Shown here in pieces: positions 48,901-59,002 of a DNA stretch of 64,000 nt. The notes below the pieces were generated by a model. It did not search any database. It saw nothing but the letters and a program-made list of their open reading frames with translations, and was not told where the DNA came from. Both the position numbers and the translations under genes were made by a program. Each line of letters begins with the position of its first letter. Position 1 is the stretch's first letter. Origin of the DNA: Patagioenas fasciata (taxonomy: Eukaryota; Chordata; Aves; Columbiformes; Columbidae); contig NC_092520.1 in the NCBI RefSeq assembly GCF_037038585.1, forward strand, positions 10,042,501 through 10,106,500, written 5' to 3'.

Positions 48901-50248
48901 TATCACGAGTTCAAAACCTTGATTGTAAATCAAAGTGAAGAAACCATTGTTGCCTAGACTGTCTTGAACCACATCTAACTTCTGAAAATTCACAAGCACC
49001 TTTCTTTCCACAGGCCCTGTAAGAAATACAAACATTATTGCACAATTATTGCGTAAGAAAGATCAAAAAAATTGGTATAAAGCATATTATAATATATATT
49101 TTATTCCAAAGGACGCTAAAAAAAATTTGTTGAATACAGACTGTAAAAAGGCATCCAGCAAGAATACTTCAGGAACTTCACCTACCTGTCAGTGGGTCTA
49201 CATGCTTATTTTTTCCACTGCTAGACAGTATTTGCACATTTAATTAGCAACTGCACTGAACAGCTGTTACTGTGAAACATCAACTTATCTAAACAGGTAC
49301 ACAGGAGCCAGATGCTGAGTCACTGCATCTGCAACACATCTGGAACCAGGTATCAGTCACCCCACAGCCCTTCACACCAGTGCTCTGACACCCTTCATCG
49401 CCAGCCTCACTTGATCAAAAAGCAGATGATTTATTAAGATGCAACGTATCAACTATTTTTTAAGCAATATTGACACACAATGATCAAGTAGTAACTCCCC
49501 AGAAATATTATCCCCCTCAAGGGAAGTGGTACTTCTATTCTTCCTGACACCATCAGGCCCTAGGCCTGGCAGCAAGCTCCCAAAGCTGGTGGCCTCCCGG
49601 GAGCTGTCTTGGTGTCACCCAGAAGCACAACCACGCTTTGCTGCTGGGAACAGCCACTTTCGCGACAGGCTGAGATACAAGGAAAGGCAACTGTGAGGAA
49701 GGAAGAAGCGAAACAGCATGAGCCAGTGGTGCTCATCAAGAGACCTAGCTGAGTCCAAACACAAGCAAAAACCCCTGAACTGCAAGAGTAACAGGGCTGC
49801 CTGCAGTGATCAGCCATAGCTGGAGTAAACCGAGTGCTTCACGTTAATTCCAATTAACCCTTTTCTGCCTCAAGCCCGGCAGCACGGGTCGGACCCGCAG
49901 GTGCGGAGGCCGCTACGGCCCAGACAAGCACCGCTTTCCAGCCGCCCGCTTCGGCTTCAGGGCCTCAGAGCACGGAGCAGCCGCTGCCCTCGCCACACTC
50001 CTCCCTCACGGGAACCACCCCCAGCGAGGCCGAGCCGACCCCGGGGAAGAGGAACGGGGCAGGGCCGCCGCGGTCTCACCCTCCTGGGAGCAGTTGCCGT
50101 GGCGGCCGCCGCCCGTCCGCCAAACGCGGAGCTCCCAGGCGCCCAGCAGATCGGCGAAGGAGCAGTTGGCCGGCGTGTCGGCCCGTACCGCCGCGGGCAG
50201 CGCCGCCAGCAGCACCAGCCCCGCGACCCACAGCCCCCACCCAGCCAT
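33476..50248 (-). CDS. CTSC: CTSC cathepsin C / dipeptidyl peptidase I (complete, 7 coding exons)
   Basis: The joined minus-strand segments are 50248-50080, 49016-48871, 40753-40587, 40161-40006, 38341-38226, 34844-34713 and 33978-33476: 1389 nt, 462 residues plus stop. All borders are GT/AG and phases agree. Residues 1-23 are a signal peptide; the exclusion domain starts at Asp24, the residue that limits this enzyme to removing N-terminal dipeptides. The propeptide runs from about 134 to 229. The heavy chain starts at Leu230 (LPDSWDW), and the light chain near Asp394. The oxyanion Gln251, catalytic Cys257 (CGSCYAF), His404 (TNHAV) and Asn426 (KNSWG) are all present, one less than human numbering. 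N-glycosylation sequons at 28, 52, 118 and 275 match the human sites. By family knowledge it is a lysosomal tetrameric protease of papain family C1 that activates granzymes and neutrophil serine proteases. The ATG at 50248 has G at -3 and +4 and leads directly into the signal peptide. Confidence 0.98.
33979..34712 (-). other. CTSC: CTSC intron 6
   Basis: A 734-bp intron without recognisable repeats. Short open frames in it carry no similarity. Confidence 0.9.
34713..34844 (-). CDS. CTSC: CTSC coding exon 6 (catalytic Cys)
   Basis: A 132-nt exon for residues 252-296, with [20 protein letters not shown] holding the nucleophile Cys257, and the SPQQVVSCS block. The acceptor is CCTAAG and the donor GTAAGT. 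Confidence 0.96.
34845..38225 (-). other. CTSC: CTSC intron 5
   Basis: A 3.4-kb AT-rich intron. It holds T-rich runs near 36650 and 36965-37005 and a short local duplication of 'gataagatttggagg' at about 37792-37821. No mobile element was recognised with confidence. Confidence 0.85.
38226..38341 (-). CDS. CTSC: CTSC coding exon 5
   Basis: A 116-nt exon for residues 213-252. It spans the propeptide-heavy chain junction ([11 protein letters not shown], then [12 protein letters not shown]) and ends at RNQ, with the oxyanion-hole Gln251. The acceptor is CTTTAG and the donor GTAAAA. Confidence 0.95.
38342..40005 (-). other. CTSC: CTSC intron 4
   Basis: A 1.66-kb intron. It contains a short CR1 3' terminus at 39563-39600; the remainder is unique-looking. 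Confidence 0.85.
39563..39600 (+). mobile_element. CR1 3' terminus remnant
   Basis: 'gggtcttttccaaccaaaat' is followed by the diagnostic terminal repeat ATGATTCTATGATTCTATG. Only the last few dozen bases of the element remain recognisable. Confidence 0.75.
40006..40161 (-). CDS. CTSC: CTSC coding exon 4
   Basis: A 156-nt exon for residues 161-213, the propeptide. It includes [17 protein letters not shown] and [10 protein letters not shown], which match the mammalian propeptide pattern. The acceptor is TTTACAG and the donor GTACTG, a weaker donor than the others. Confidence 0.95.
40162..40586 (-). other. CTSC: CTSC intron 3
   Basis: A 425-bp intron with nothing else recognised. Confidence 0.9.
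40587..40753 (-). CDS. CTSC: CTSC coding exon 3
   Basis: A 167-nt exon for residues 106-161, containing [20 protein letters not shown] and NWACF, the highly conserved end of the exclusion domain, then the variable start of the propeptide. The acceptor is ATTACAG and the donor GTAAGG. It ends in phase 2. Confidence 0.96.
45049..45066 (+). repeat. Poly-A run (18)
   Basis: An uninterrupted A run within CTSC intron 2, with no recognisable retroposon body next to it. Confidence 0.95.
47008..47703 (+). mobile_element. Endogenous retroviral LTR (ERVL-like), interrupted by CR1
   Basis: The left piece starts 'agttttggcagacagttaat' and includes 'gccatgttttggatttgtga'. The right piece resumes at 47237 with 'tagtgcttacacag', then 'ccaaccgaccaaagggatat' (U3), 'ctattaaactgtcattatct' (R/U5 area) and 'ctctcccccatcccactggg', ending in 'ggggttaacccacaa'. 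Structure and order match a complete LTR in the plus direction, opposite to CTSC transcription. No internal genes flank it, so it is a solo LTR. Confidence 0.78.
47105..47236 (-). mobile_element. CR1 3' fragment nested in the LTR
   Basis: It begins 'ttcacagaatggttgggg', then 'ctggaagggacactggagat', the reversed CR1 3' terminus, and runs to 'ttgaatgtctccagagaagg'. LTR text is collinear on both sides of it, showing that the CR1 entered an already fixed LTR. Confidence 0.85.
48871..49016 (-). CDS. CTSC: CTSC coding exon 2
   Basis: A 146-nt exon encoding residues 57-105 of the exclusion domain, ending in [10 protein letters not shown], a block shared with mammals. The acceptor is TTACAG and the donor GTGAGT. 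No long ATG-started frame marks it; it was found from the protein similarity. Confidence 0.95.
49017..50079 (-). other. CTSC: CTSC intron 1
   Basis: A 1.06-kb intron. Its exon-1 side (49873 onward) is inside the CpG island; the rest is ordinary. No repeat was recognised. Confidence 0.9.
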
Positions 50249-50440
50249 GGCCGCCGTTCCCGCCGCCGGCCGCTGCCGCCGCTGAAATGGGCTCGAGCAC
50301 CGCGGCCACCCCGCCCCGCCACCTCTCCGCCCACGCCCCCGGGCCCGCCCCGGGACGGCCGCGCAGCGCCGGGAGGGGCCGGGCCTCCTCGCCTGTCCCG
50401 CTGAGGGTCCGAGCGGGGCCGGGGTCGTGGCGTGAGAGTC
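49873..50440 (-). promoter_or_regulatory. CTSC: CpG island / CTSC promoter
   Basis: A sharply bounded GC- and CpG-rich block covers exon 1 and about 190 bp upstream of the ATG, in strong contrast to the AT-rich surroundings. GC boxes such as CCGCCCCGCC (50311-50320) lie about 65 bp upstream of the ATG. No TATA box is visible, so a TATA-less housekeeping-type promoter is likely. Confidence 0.85.
50080..50248 (-). CDS. CTSC: CTSC coding exon 1
   Basis: Encodes residues 1-56 plus one base of Gly57: the hydrophobic signal peptide ([11 protein letters not shown] core), then DTPANCSF, the conserved start of the exclusion domain. The donor is GTGAGA at 50079-50074. It lies wholly in a CpG island, and the several long open frames on both strands here are GC-driven shadows. 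Confidence 0.96.
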
Positions 50441-50624
50441 GGGTTGTGACTGTGTGTGTGTGGTTGGACGTGCCTCCCGCTGTGTACGGCGGTGTCTCCT
50501 GAGGGCAGTGACAAGAAGATGGGTCCTCAGCCAGTTCACAAGGATGTTCTCTTCCCCAGAGGGTGTCCGTCCCCAAGGGTGTCCTGCTGAGGGCACCTGC
50601 CTGCCCAAAGAAGGACTGGGCAGA

Positions 50625-50970
50625 CAATCATACAGTAATTTTGGCTGGAAGAGACCCTGAAGATCGTTAAGTCCAACCATAACCTAACTCTAGCACTAAA
50701 CCATGTCTCTAAGAACCTTTTCTGATCACCACTTCCCTGCACAGCCTGTTCCAATGCCTGACAACCCTTTCCAGGAATATTTTTTTCCAGGTATCCAATC
50801 TTAACCTCCCCTAGCACAACTTGAGTCCATTTCCTCTTGTCATATCACTTGCTGCTTGGGAGAAGAGACCAACACCCTCCTTGCTAAAACCTCCTTTCAG
50901 GCTGTTGCAGACAGTGATAAGGTCTCCCCTCAGCTTCTTTTTCTCCAGGCTGAACAGCCCCAGTTCCCTC
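50625..50970 (-). mobile_element. CR1 LINE 3' fragment (inverted partner)
   Basis: The reversed CR1 3' region: 'ggctggaagagaccctgaag', 'tgatcaccacttccctgcac' and 'gataaggtctcccctcagct'. It is truncated exactly where a plus-oriented CR1 begins, and lies less than 200 bp from the edge of the CTSC CpG island. Confidence 0.88.
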
Positions 50971-51690
50971 AAAAACCTGATGAAACTCAACAAGGCCAAG
51001 TGTAGGGTCCTGCACCTGGGGAGGAGTAACCCCGGGCACCAGTACAGGTCAGGTGCGGACGTGCTGGAAAGCAGCATTTCAGAGAAGGACTTGGGAGTCC
51101 TGGTCAACAAGAGGTTGACCACGAGTCAACAATGTGCCCTTGTCGCCAAGAAGGCCGACGGTACCTCGGGTGTATTAGGAAAAGTGCGACCAGCAGGTTG
51201 AGGGAGGTTGTTCCTTCCCCTCTACTCTGCCCTGGTGAGGCTGCATCTGGAGTACTGGGTCCAATTTTGGGCTCCTCAGTTTAAGGACAAGGAATTACTG
51301 GAGGGAGCCCAGCAGAGAGCTATAAAGATGATGAGGGGTCCGGAGCATATTTCTGATGAGGAGAGACTGGGAGAGCTGGGTCTGTTCAGCCTGAAGAAGA
51401 GGAAGCTGAGAGGGGATCTCATCAGTATTTATAAATATCTCAAAGGTGGGTCTCAAGAGGATGGACCAGACTCCTTTCAGTGGTGCCCAACGATAGGATG
51501 AGGGGCAACGGACACAGACTGAAACACAGGTGGTTCCATCTGAATATGAGGAAAACTTATTTAGTTTGAGGATGCCAGAGCCCTGGAACAGGCTGCCCAG
51601 AGAGGTTGTCAAGATATTCAAAACCCACCTGGACACATTCCTGTGTGATCTGCTCTGGGTGAACCTACTTTAGCAGGTGCGTTGGGGCTG
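50971..51690 (+). mobile_element. CR1 LINE ORF2 tail fragment
   Basis: The plus-strand translation gives the C-terminal CR1 ORF2: [41 protein letters not shown] and [12 protein letters not shown] shifted frame continues with [20 protein letters not shown] and [20 protein letters not shown]. The frameshift lies near 51.2 kb. It ends near 51690 without the usual ATTCTRTG terminal repeats, so it is truncated at both ends. Confidence 0.92.
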
Positions 51691-54600
51691 GCCCCACATG
51701 TTATTTCAGGTGACCACTTTGCAGCTGTGGAGGATGAGGCCTCTTGTCCACCATGGGTTTTACCAGCAAAGAGTGACTCAAGAGTTTCCTCAGCAGTCAC
51801 ATGTCACAGCCAGGAAACCACACAGTGGCAGTCCCACATGGGGTGTAGACCCCAACAACCTGCACCCACTTTGAGACCTTTTGTACTAAGCAGCAGTCAG
51901 CAAAAAATGCAGAAAATTCCCCCTGAAGATAGAAGCTTTAAGTGACATGAGAAATCTTGCATGGACCAGACTGTTTGCAGGGGATGGCGAAGGGCAGAGA
52001 TGTCTCCACCGAAGCATGAGCCTCTGAGTGCAGCCCAGTGCACAGCCGAGTGTGCAGGGAAGTGCTGCTTTTTCCACTGTCTCTCCAGATTCAAAATGTG
52101 CATGCTTTCACATCCTCAAAGTTACAAATGCAAACAAGAAAGCTAAAAGACTAACTGATGGGTAAATATACCCTAACTAAAAAAAGTTGTCTAAAAAAAC
52201 CTCCTTTCAGAGGAACAATAAATGCATATAGTACTATTTTAGCTGTGAAAAAGATGTGCTAGCTTAACTATGGATATAAATTTAAAATAATTTTGTTAAA
52301 CTGGTATAAATCTCCGTGTAGATGCTCTTATTACTGATTTCAACAGTTCAACTGTAACTAACTCACTTATGAGCTAAACTAGGTTTAAACTACGAGTGTC
52401 CTGGTATTTTGTATTGGCTTAAATCAGATTAGGAATTACATAAGTAACTTTTAACTGATTTAAGAAATCTGTTATCACCATCACTTTTACACCATCTTCT
52501 CAACCTTTTGAGGAAGGATTAATTTGACATTTTGTTGATGATTCTCAGAACAAACAGCTAATAGATGCTCTTACTCAGGCCGACAAAAAGATATTATATA
52601 ACCATATTGCATTTGTTTTGGGACAGTCTTTTAAGGATCCTGAAGCACTGACTTGGTAGGAAAAGCAGAATTTCCTCCATGTTACAGGCAAGAAAATAAA
52701 TGCTGTTTCATTTCACTAAGATTGTGTTGGCCAATAGTGCTGTTATAGGCATTAAAAAATAAAAAAGAGCTCTAGAGATATTCTTTTCCCAAAGGCAGGT
52801 ACATTTTTCTGGACTTGCCATACAAGTGCATGTGTCTTGCCATTCCTGATCAAGCCTGTCTAATGAAATGTGACTCCACAGCATCATGCTTTCTCCTTTC
52901 TTTAATAACAAGATTTTCTTTTTGGCTTCACAATTTTCAAAAGCAACCCAAAAGTTCCCAGTTACCTTAGGAAACCATGTGTGTTACAGTTCTTCACATT
53001 TTATATACAGGAGGAGAAAACACCTGTGGTATCTTCGCTTCATCCCTGGGGTGTTGGCTGGGTGATCCTGCCTCTTTGCGTTCATACTTTGCTTTGAACC
53101 TCAATTTTCAGTTTCAGTTTGTAACCACTGCACGCTATCATTGTAGAAAAACATAAGGGTTTCTCTTTAATTGCCTTGGAGTCACAAAAGATTATTGCAG
53201 ATAAGGTGTATGATACATAATGGGGTTGTAGAACCGTTGTTGAGACCAGGCAGAGGTGGTTTGAATTCAGCCTGGCCTGTCGAGTTCACTCCGATTCTGT
53301 TCTTGAGCTGTAGTTTGTTTTGCTTGTTTAAGTGATGTAAAAATTCCCCATGCCTTGTCTCCAATAGTAGTTCTGAGTTAATTACTTCCATGGAAAAAAC
53401 CCTCCCTGGTTCACAAGCACTGACAGACCTGGGTTTGTCAGTGAAATTCAGCTTTAGATTAGTCCCATTAAGCATGTGAGACATCTGTTTTTGGTGACAG
53501 ACTTATCCTTTATCGTTATGCTCAGGTAAGATGTTACCTGCTCTCTTGAAGCCAAAATGTTATCAAATCTCTTAGAAGACACTGTGTTTTATCAGTGTTT
53601 TAAAAAACTCCTCAGACAGAGGGCAAAGTCACTCAAGGAGGAGCCAAGTCAATGTGGTGGTTTATTGTCTCCAAGGGACTGATAGCTATAGTCTGCACTG
53701 GTCTCTTTCATCGGGTAATTGAAGCCTCTGTGGTGGGGAGGGGAAACCCTCAAAAATAAACACTGAAAATCCTCCAGAAGGTGAATAGCTGTCTGCTGGG
53801 TTTGTGAGGTGAATCAGCACAGCAAAGGATCCAGCTCTCACCAGAGCGAGCTCAGGGATCGGCACAGCCAGCAGCAGTTGCACGGGGAAAAATATTTTCC
53901 CTTGGTGACAACAGATGTGAAGATTAGCTGTCAAATGCTTATAATGAGAATTTTGACAAATAATGCCAAATAAAGCATTTATTTCTCGTCTGTCCCAATC
54001 CTGGCCACTTTGACCTGTCACTGCCTGTACAAGTAGAAATGTGCTGTGACTATAGTGAAGTGATACAAGAAAATGATCTGACTGAAAATATTCTCAGGAG
54101 TAAAACCCCAGGGGTAGTTGTTATTCAGTCAGGTCAGTTCCCCAGTCTGGGAGCTGACCATGACCCAAGTGGTAATGAGAGATCCATAATTTTAAAGGAG
54201 ACAACACAAAGGTTATGTATTCTGGGGTGCTTCACAAAAAGCTAATTTTAGGGAAAACTGAACTGAAAAAAAAGGATCCTTCTGCACAAAAGCTATCCAC
54301 TTATGTCAGATGTATTTAATATAAAAAAAAGTGTCTCCTTACAAACCTGCTTCACTTTCATCAGTGTTATCATCAGCCCTTCTGCTGATTAAGCTATCAG
54401 CACAGTATAAGTGAACTAATTTTAAAAAATACAGAACCTAAGCATAACTGAGGACTGCCTTTTCCTGTGCTTGTTTTGGAAAGGTGCAAAAATAACAGCA
54501 TTTTTATGGTCATGTGCAGGCTCTGAAATTAACTCCTTACTGAGACAGTTGTTGCTGTTCTGCAGATGGCTGTCTTCAAGAGAAATGTCCTAATTACGTG

Positions 54601-57600
54601 CCTTTAAAAAGTGAAGAGCTCTACTCAAAGACTTATTTTTCAGAGCATTAATTCATACATGATCATTATCTCACTATAAAATTTGATATTTTTTTTTTAC
54701 TACAGGGTACTTAAGACAGCTTAGCAGTATATGTGCTTTTATGCATGACTGAGCTTGTCCTATTTGCAGTGAAACTGCAGAGCTTTGCTTCTGGAGGAAA
54801 ATAATATGTATTCGTCTGTTGCGCCTATAAACTTGAGGTTTTTTAAGGGAAGACACTTGCTTTATTGAACAAACCATACAGTTGCTAGCAATTATGGGAA
54901 GTAATTTTGTGAACAGAACAAGGTTTCTCAACCGTGCACATATAATGTGATGTACAGTACTTGACTTAGGACATATAAATTCACAACTGAAGCTTTTAGC
55001 TGTCTGGGAAAGAACTGTTTTTCAGAAAGCTGTGTGTTTGGTTTGTTTATTTGTTTTGTTTGTTTGGTAGTTCATGATTTATTCAAGTGCAGGAATTAAT
55101 AATGAAACAAACAGAAACAATGTGGAAAAATTCTATTTAAATTATTCTTTCTAGAAATAGGCAATGTATTTCCTAAAATACTTCCAGTGTTACTTTGTGA
55201 TTTTCTTTATTGTCTCTAGCCGTCAAAAAGGTAGCTTTCTCAAGTGCTAAGACTGTCCAAAGCCTAAATAATAATAGTCATAGCAATAATAAATAGTATT
55301 AGCATGGGCTTTAAGCACAGTCTAAGCCTGTGTTTTAATAATCTGGTGAGTTCTCTGACCAAGAGCATCATTCCTCCCACATAAGACAACACACCTGTCT
55401 GTGATGAAGCACCATGAAATGCACTGGAAAAACGATACAACTCTATAAAAATCTTGCAGAAAAAAAAAAAAAGGAGAATATCTTTAATTCAGATCAATTC
55501 ACTGAGCTGGACTTTAGCACTCGCCCAAATCAGTTGTGTTGGTCAACGTGAAAGACCATCTTGTTGAAACACAGGGCTAGGCATATCTGGGGCTTTGGGG
55601 GAAGAAACTGTTCACTGCAGTTGAAGCACCCAAATTGTAGAAGGACATTGGTGGAGGCTGATTTTTCTTACAGCACATTGCAAGGTTGGAAATTGTAGTG
55701 GAATTCGATCTCATAAGTCAAATATAAATATCACCTTTCAGTTAGTTTGCCTGGCCTTTGTCCAGTGATGACTTATTTTTTTCTGCCAACATTTTCTGAA
55801 AGATGATACACAGAATACTTGACTGCATGGCCTCTGTGTGTGTGCGTACAAATATATATCCCTTGTTCCTAGAAAAACATGTCTTACTTTAAATGGTGTT
55901 GAGTTTGCACTCCTGTTTAGAAAGTTAGGAAGTTTGGGTGGAGGCTTCCTGGAAACAATTGCTTTGGTTATTGTAATTGCTATTAAAATAATGATGCTAA
56001 TTCCATGTTGATTAAGACACTATTAAAATATCCAGCTAGTGTTCCAATTAGGGCAGAATAACAGGAAATATTGCAGTAATTAAAATCAACATGAAAATCC
56101 CATTATCTTCAAAACTGCCAGAAGCCCAGTAAATTTTAATAGAGAGAAACTTGACTTTAAAGTCTGCATTCTTTAAGGTATTTAAATCTGTAGAATATTA
56201 TAGCCTCAAGGAATTAAGGAGTTGTCAGTAGGGTGATTGGATGCAGTTTGGTGTAGCCACTCCCAGAAAGATATGGCTGAGCTGCTGAGAGCCCAGAAAA
56301 CATCTCCCCAGAGCACATCCAGCCTGTACTGGAAGTCATAGACTGGTACTGAGTAGATGGTGTCCTCTTGGAGAGCCCTCCAGCTCTATGGTTCAATGAA
56401 AGAAGATAAAGAAGATCATAAAATGAAAGTGACCTCCTCAGAGCTGCCTTCACTGAAAGGAAATGCCATTTTTCCGAACAGTCGCATCTCATATACAAAC
56501 AGCTTTTTCTGTCTGAGTGCTTGGTACATAAGAGCATTTAAATCTTCAAAGGGTAAAGGGTTTTGAAAACCTGAAATAATTTATCTACACAACCCCATGG
56601 GTAAACACTATTATGTTCACTGTTAAGAACCAGGGTGGGGAAAGACAGAGAAGTTAAATTAATCCAGTGCCCTGCAAGTTGGTGTTACTGTGCATGGGTC
56701 AGGTGGGAAATTGAATGGCCATGAAAAGTAGAAATCCTGTTAGCAATAGAACTGTAACATGTTGAAATAAAACAGCAATAAGCCGCCTCCTCCAAGAAAA
56801 TCCATTATATTTAGGCTTTCCAGTCAACGTTCAGATAGGTAAATAGTGCAAGTGATAACTAATTTCCATTTCCTGGTGTTCGTCTGCAGTTTGATGTCAT
56901 GCTTTAGCTGTTGTAATTGCAGGCTGTCGATGGAAAGAACGGTCCTGCTCTGCCTCTTCCTTTCTCCCTCTTCCTCCAGACCCAGGAGGTGCTTTTTTGG
57001 CATCAAAGTCAGAGACTGAGCAGTTGCAGGTGAGCAAGGGGATCAGACAAAAAAACTCTAACATGCCATGCCAAAAAAGGAATAATTTTCCATTGCATTG
57101 GCCCACTGAAACTCTCACTGAACCTGTGTCTGGACAGTCACCGAGTCTGATAAAAGGCAGGACAGGGGCAGGCAGGAGCTGGAGGAAGGCAACAACAGCA
57201 TCTCTTTTGCTACGGTCACAGCAGCAGATTTGTTGGAGTGCTGAACTGCACTCTGTAGTGGGACTAATTAATTCCTGATCCAACCCACTTCTCCCAGGCT
57301 TCTGGCACATTTTTGTATTCCAAGGTGCAAGTCATCATTTTGCTAAAAGCACTGCTTTGCACAAGGATCTGCCTATTCCAGACAGAAAGATCATCCTTTC
57401 AATGCTGTCCTGAGGTAGGGTTCATGTCCGAACTCCAGAGGGGTCCTCTGCTGCCTGTTGCAAAACCAAATCAGTTTGTACGGTGGAGTTGAATGCTGCC
57501 TCAATCATGGTGATGCAAAATGTGGTCATAGAACACAGGTCCTCTGTGCCTGCACCCGTGTGACTTCTGGGATCATCCAGGAGGCTGTTCCTGGTGCTTG

Positions 57601-58929
57601 CCCTGCCTAGACGAGCTCCTTCAGAAATGGGCAACAAAGACACGTTCAGTGCAGCAAGGGGTGCTATGGTCTGTGGAGCACATTTACCTGGCAGGTGAAA
57701 GGTAGTTCCAATACACCGTAGACCATTGCTGCCTGGCTGGAACTGGTGAACTAAAGGCACTATAAGTCATTCCTGTGCTTTATTGAACTGCTAAACTGAG
57801 ACTAAACAAGCTAAGCTCCCACTCAAATACCAATGCTTCTGTTTATTGTTGAATGTTTCTGCATGCAGACCATGAGAAACCTTCCAGTACTATGTCAAGT
57901 ATGCTCCTATTTGAGAAAGAATAAAAAAAACAAAGGATATTTGCAATTATGAGTCCTAGCGGGCATCCCTTCTATTATCAGTACATGTAACTCAGCTGAA
58001 GTCCTTTGTAGTTTTAAAACAGGGTTGCATTGGGTCAATACATATATGGAGCTGTATAATGTGACCTCAAACCTAAATATCATTTAAACTCTGTGTGTAG
58101 CAAAGAACTATGTGCATATGTCAAATATTCATTATTGCTTTTATTGCTTTTCCACCCCGAGTTTTGACAATGAACACTGGATGCTTTTTCCTTTTTTTTT
58201 TTCGTTTATTTTTTATTTGTTACTCCGAGCTACCTTGTGGATTATACAACTGATGCATTTTAAAGTGTGTCAAGAGCTTGTCAGTTGGTAGCACTTTTTC
58301 TGAAATGCTGCCAACCCAAAACATTTAATTTTTCCATCAAACCTGAAGGTTGGCAGGGAAAAATGCCTTCTCCCAGCAAACTTTCTGTAATTGCCTTTCT
58401 GTTTATCACCAACTTGAGTCTCTTAATTGATTTTACTCCTTTGACACCAGGGCCACAAAAATGGAGTCTGTCTTGGACTCTTTCACCTTGTTTAACATAT
58501 GAAATTAAAAAGCTTTTTATCTGAGGCAGTTCCTCAGCTCTTTGGAGACACAGATGCAATCAGACTTCAATCCAAATCACGGGTTTGCAAGTGCACTTTG
58601 GTTGTCTCCATTTAAAGGAGATAAATAAGTTTATTATCAGCTCTGCCATTCCCTCCTTGCATCCAGGCAGTTACGAAATGCAGGACACACAATTGCTGGC
58701 TCTTCATGCCCTGCGGGTGGTGACACCAGATGCAAGGACCTGTGTAACCTGAAGCCAAATAGCTGCTGGTGGAGCAGCAAATGGGCACATACTGGCCAGG
58801 TCAATGCTCAGTTTGGAAACCAGAAGGCAGAGTTCCTAACTTGGAAGCAGCTGGGTTATCCCAGAGAAGCAGGGAAGACTGGGAGTGCTCTTAGTGTGGA
58901 GCAGAGTGAGGCATAATGGCTGGACAGGA
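51691..58929. other. Intergenic upstream of CTSC, no gene seen
   Basis: AT-rich DNA toward the expected GRM5 side. It holds a TTTG-rich stretch (55034-55068), an A-run near 55460 and a homeobox-motif-rich AT block near 55960-56180. Minus-strand frames at 53182-53484, 56897-57310 and 57422-57760 and a plus frame at 58267-58524 have no similarity known to me and no splice context. Confidence 0.5.
55034..55068 (+). repeat. TTTG-rich low-complexity tract
   Basis: Imperfect repeats of GTTT/TTTG over about 35 bp. Confidence 0.85.
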
Positions 58930-59002
58930 TACGGGGCCATCCTGTCTAAACCAGATAATCATTGAGGCCCCTTCCAAGCTGTTATTCTATGATTCTATGA
59001 TT
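58930..59002 (+). mobile_element. CR1 3' terminus
   Basis: 'ccccttccaagctgttattc' is followed by the terminal repeat TATGATTCTATGATT. Sequence to the left (from about 58850) may belong to the same copy but is too diverged to bound. Confidence 0.75.

Noticed and set aside
49957..50680. Several 126-224 codon open frames on both strands at the CTSC CpG island
   Set aside because: High G+C removes stop codons. Only the frame with the signal peptide and DTPANC continues into the other CTSC exons; upstream in-frame codons are leader/promoter DNA.
50821..51501. Plus-strand protein-like frames upstream of CTSC
   Set aside because: These are CR1 ORF2 tail pieces with a frameshift, not a host gene.
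57422..57760. 112-codon minus-strand frame
   Set aside because: No recognised domain, no splice partners and no sign of a promoter; treated as chance.
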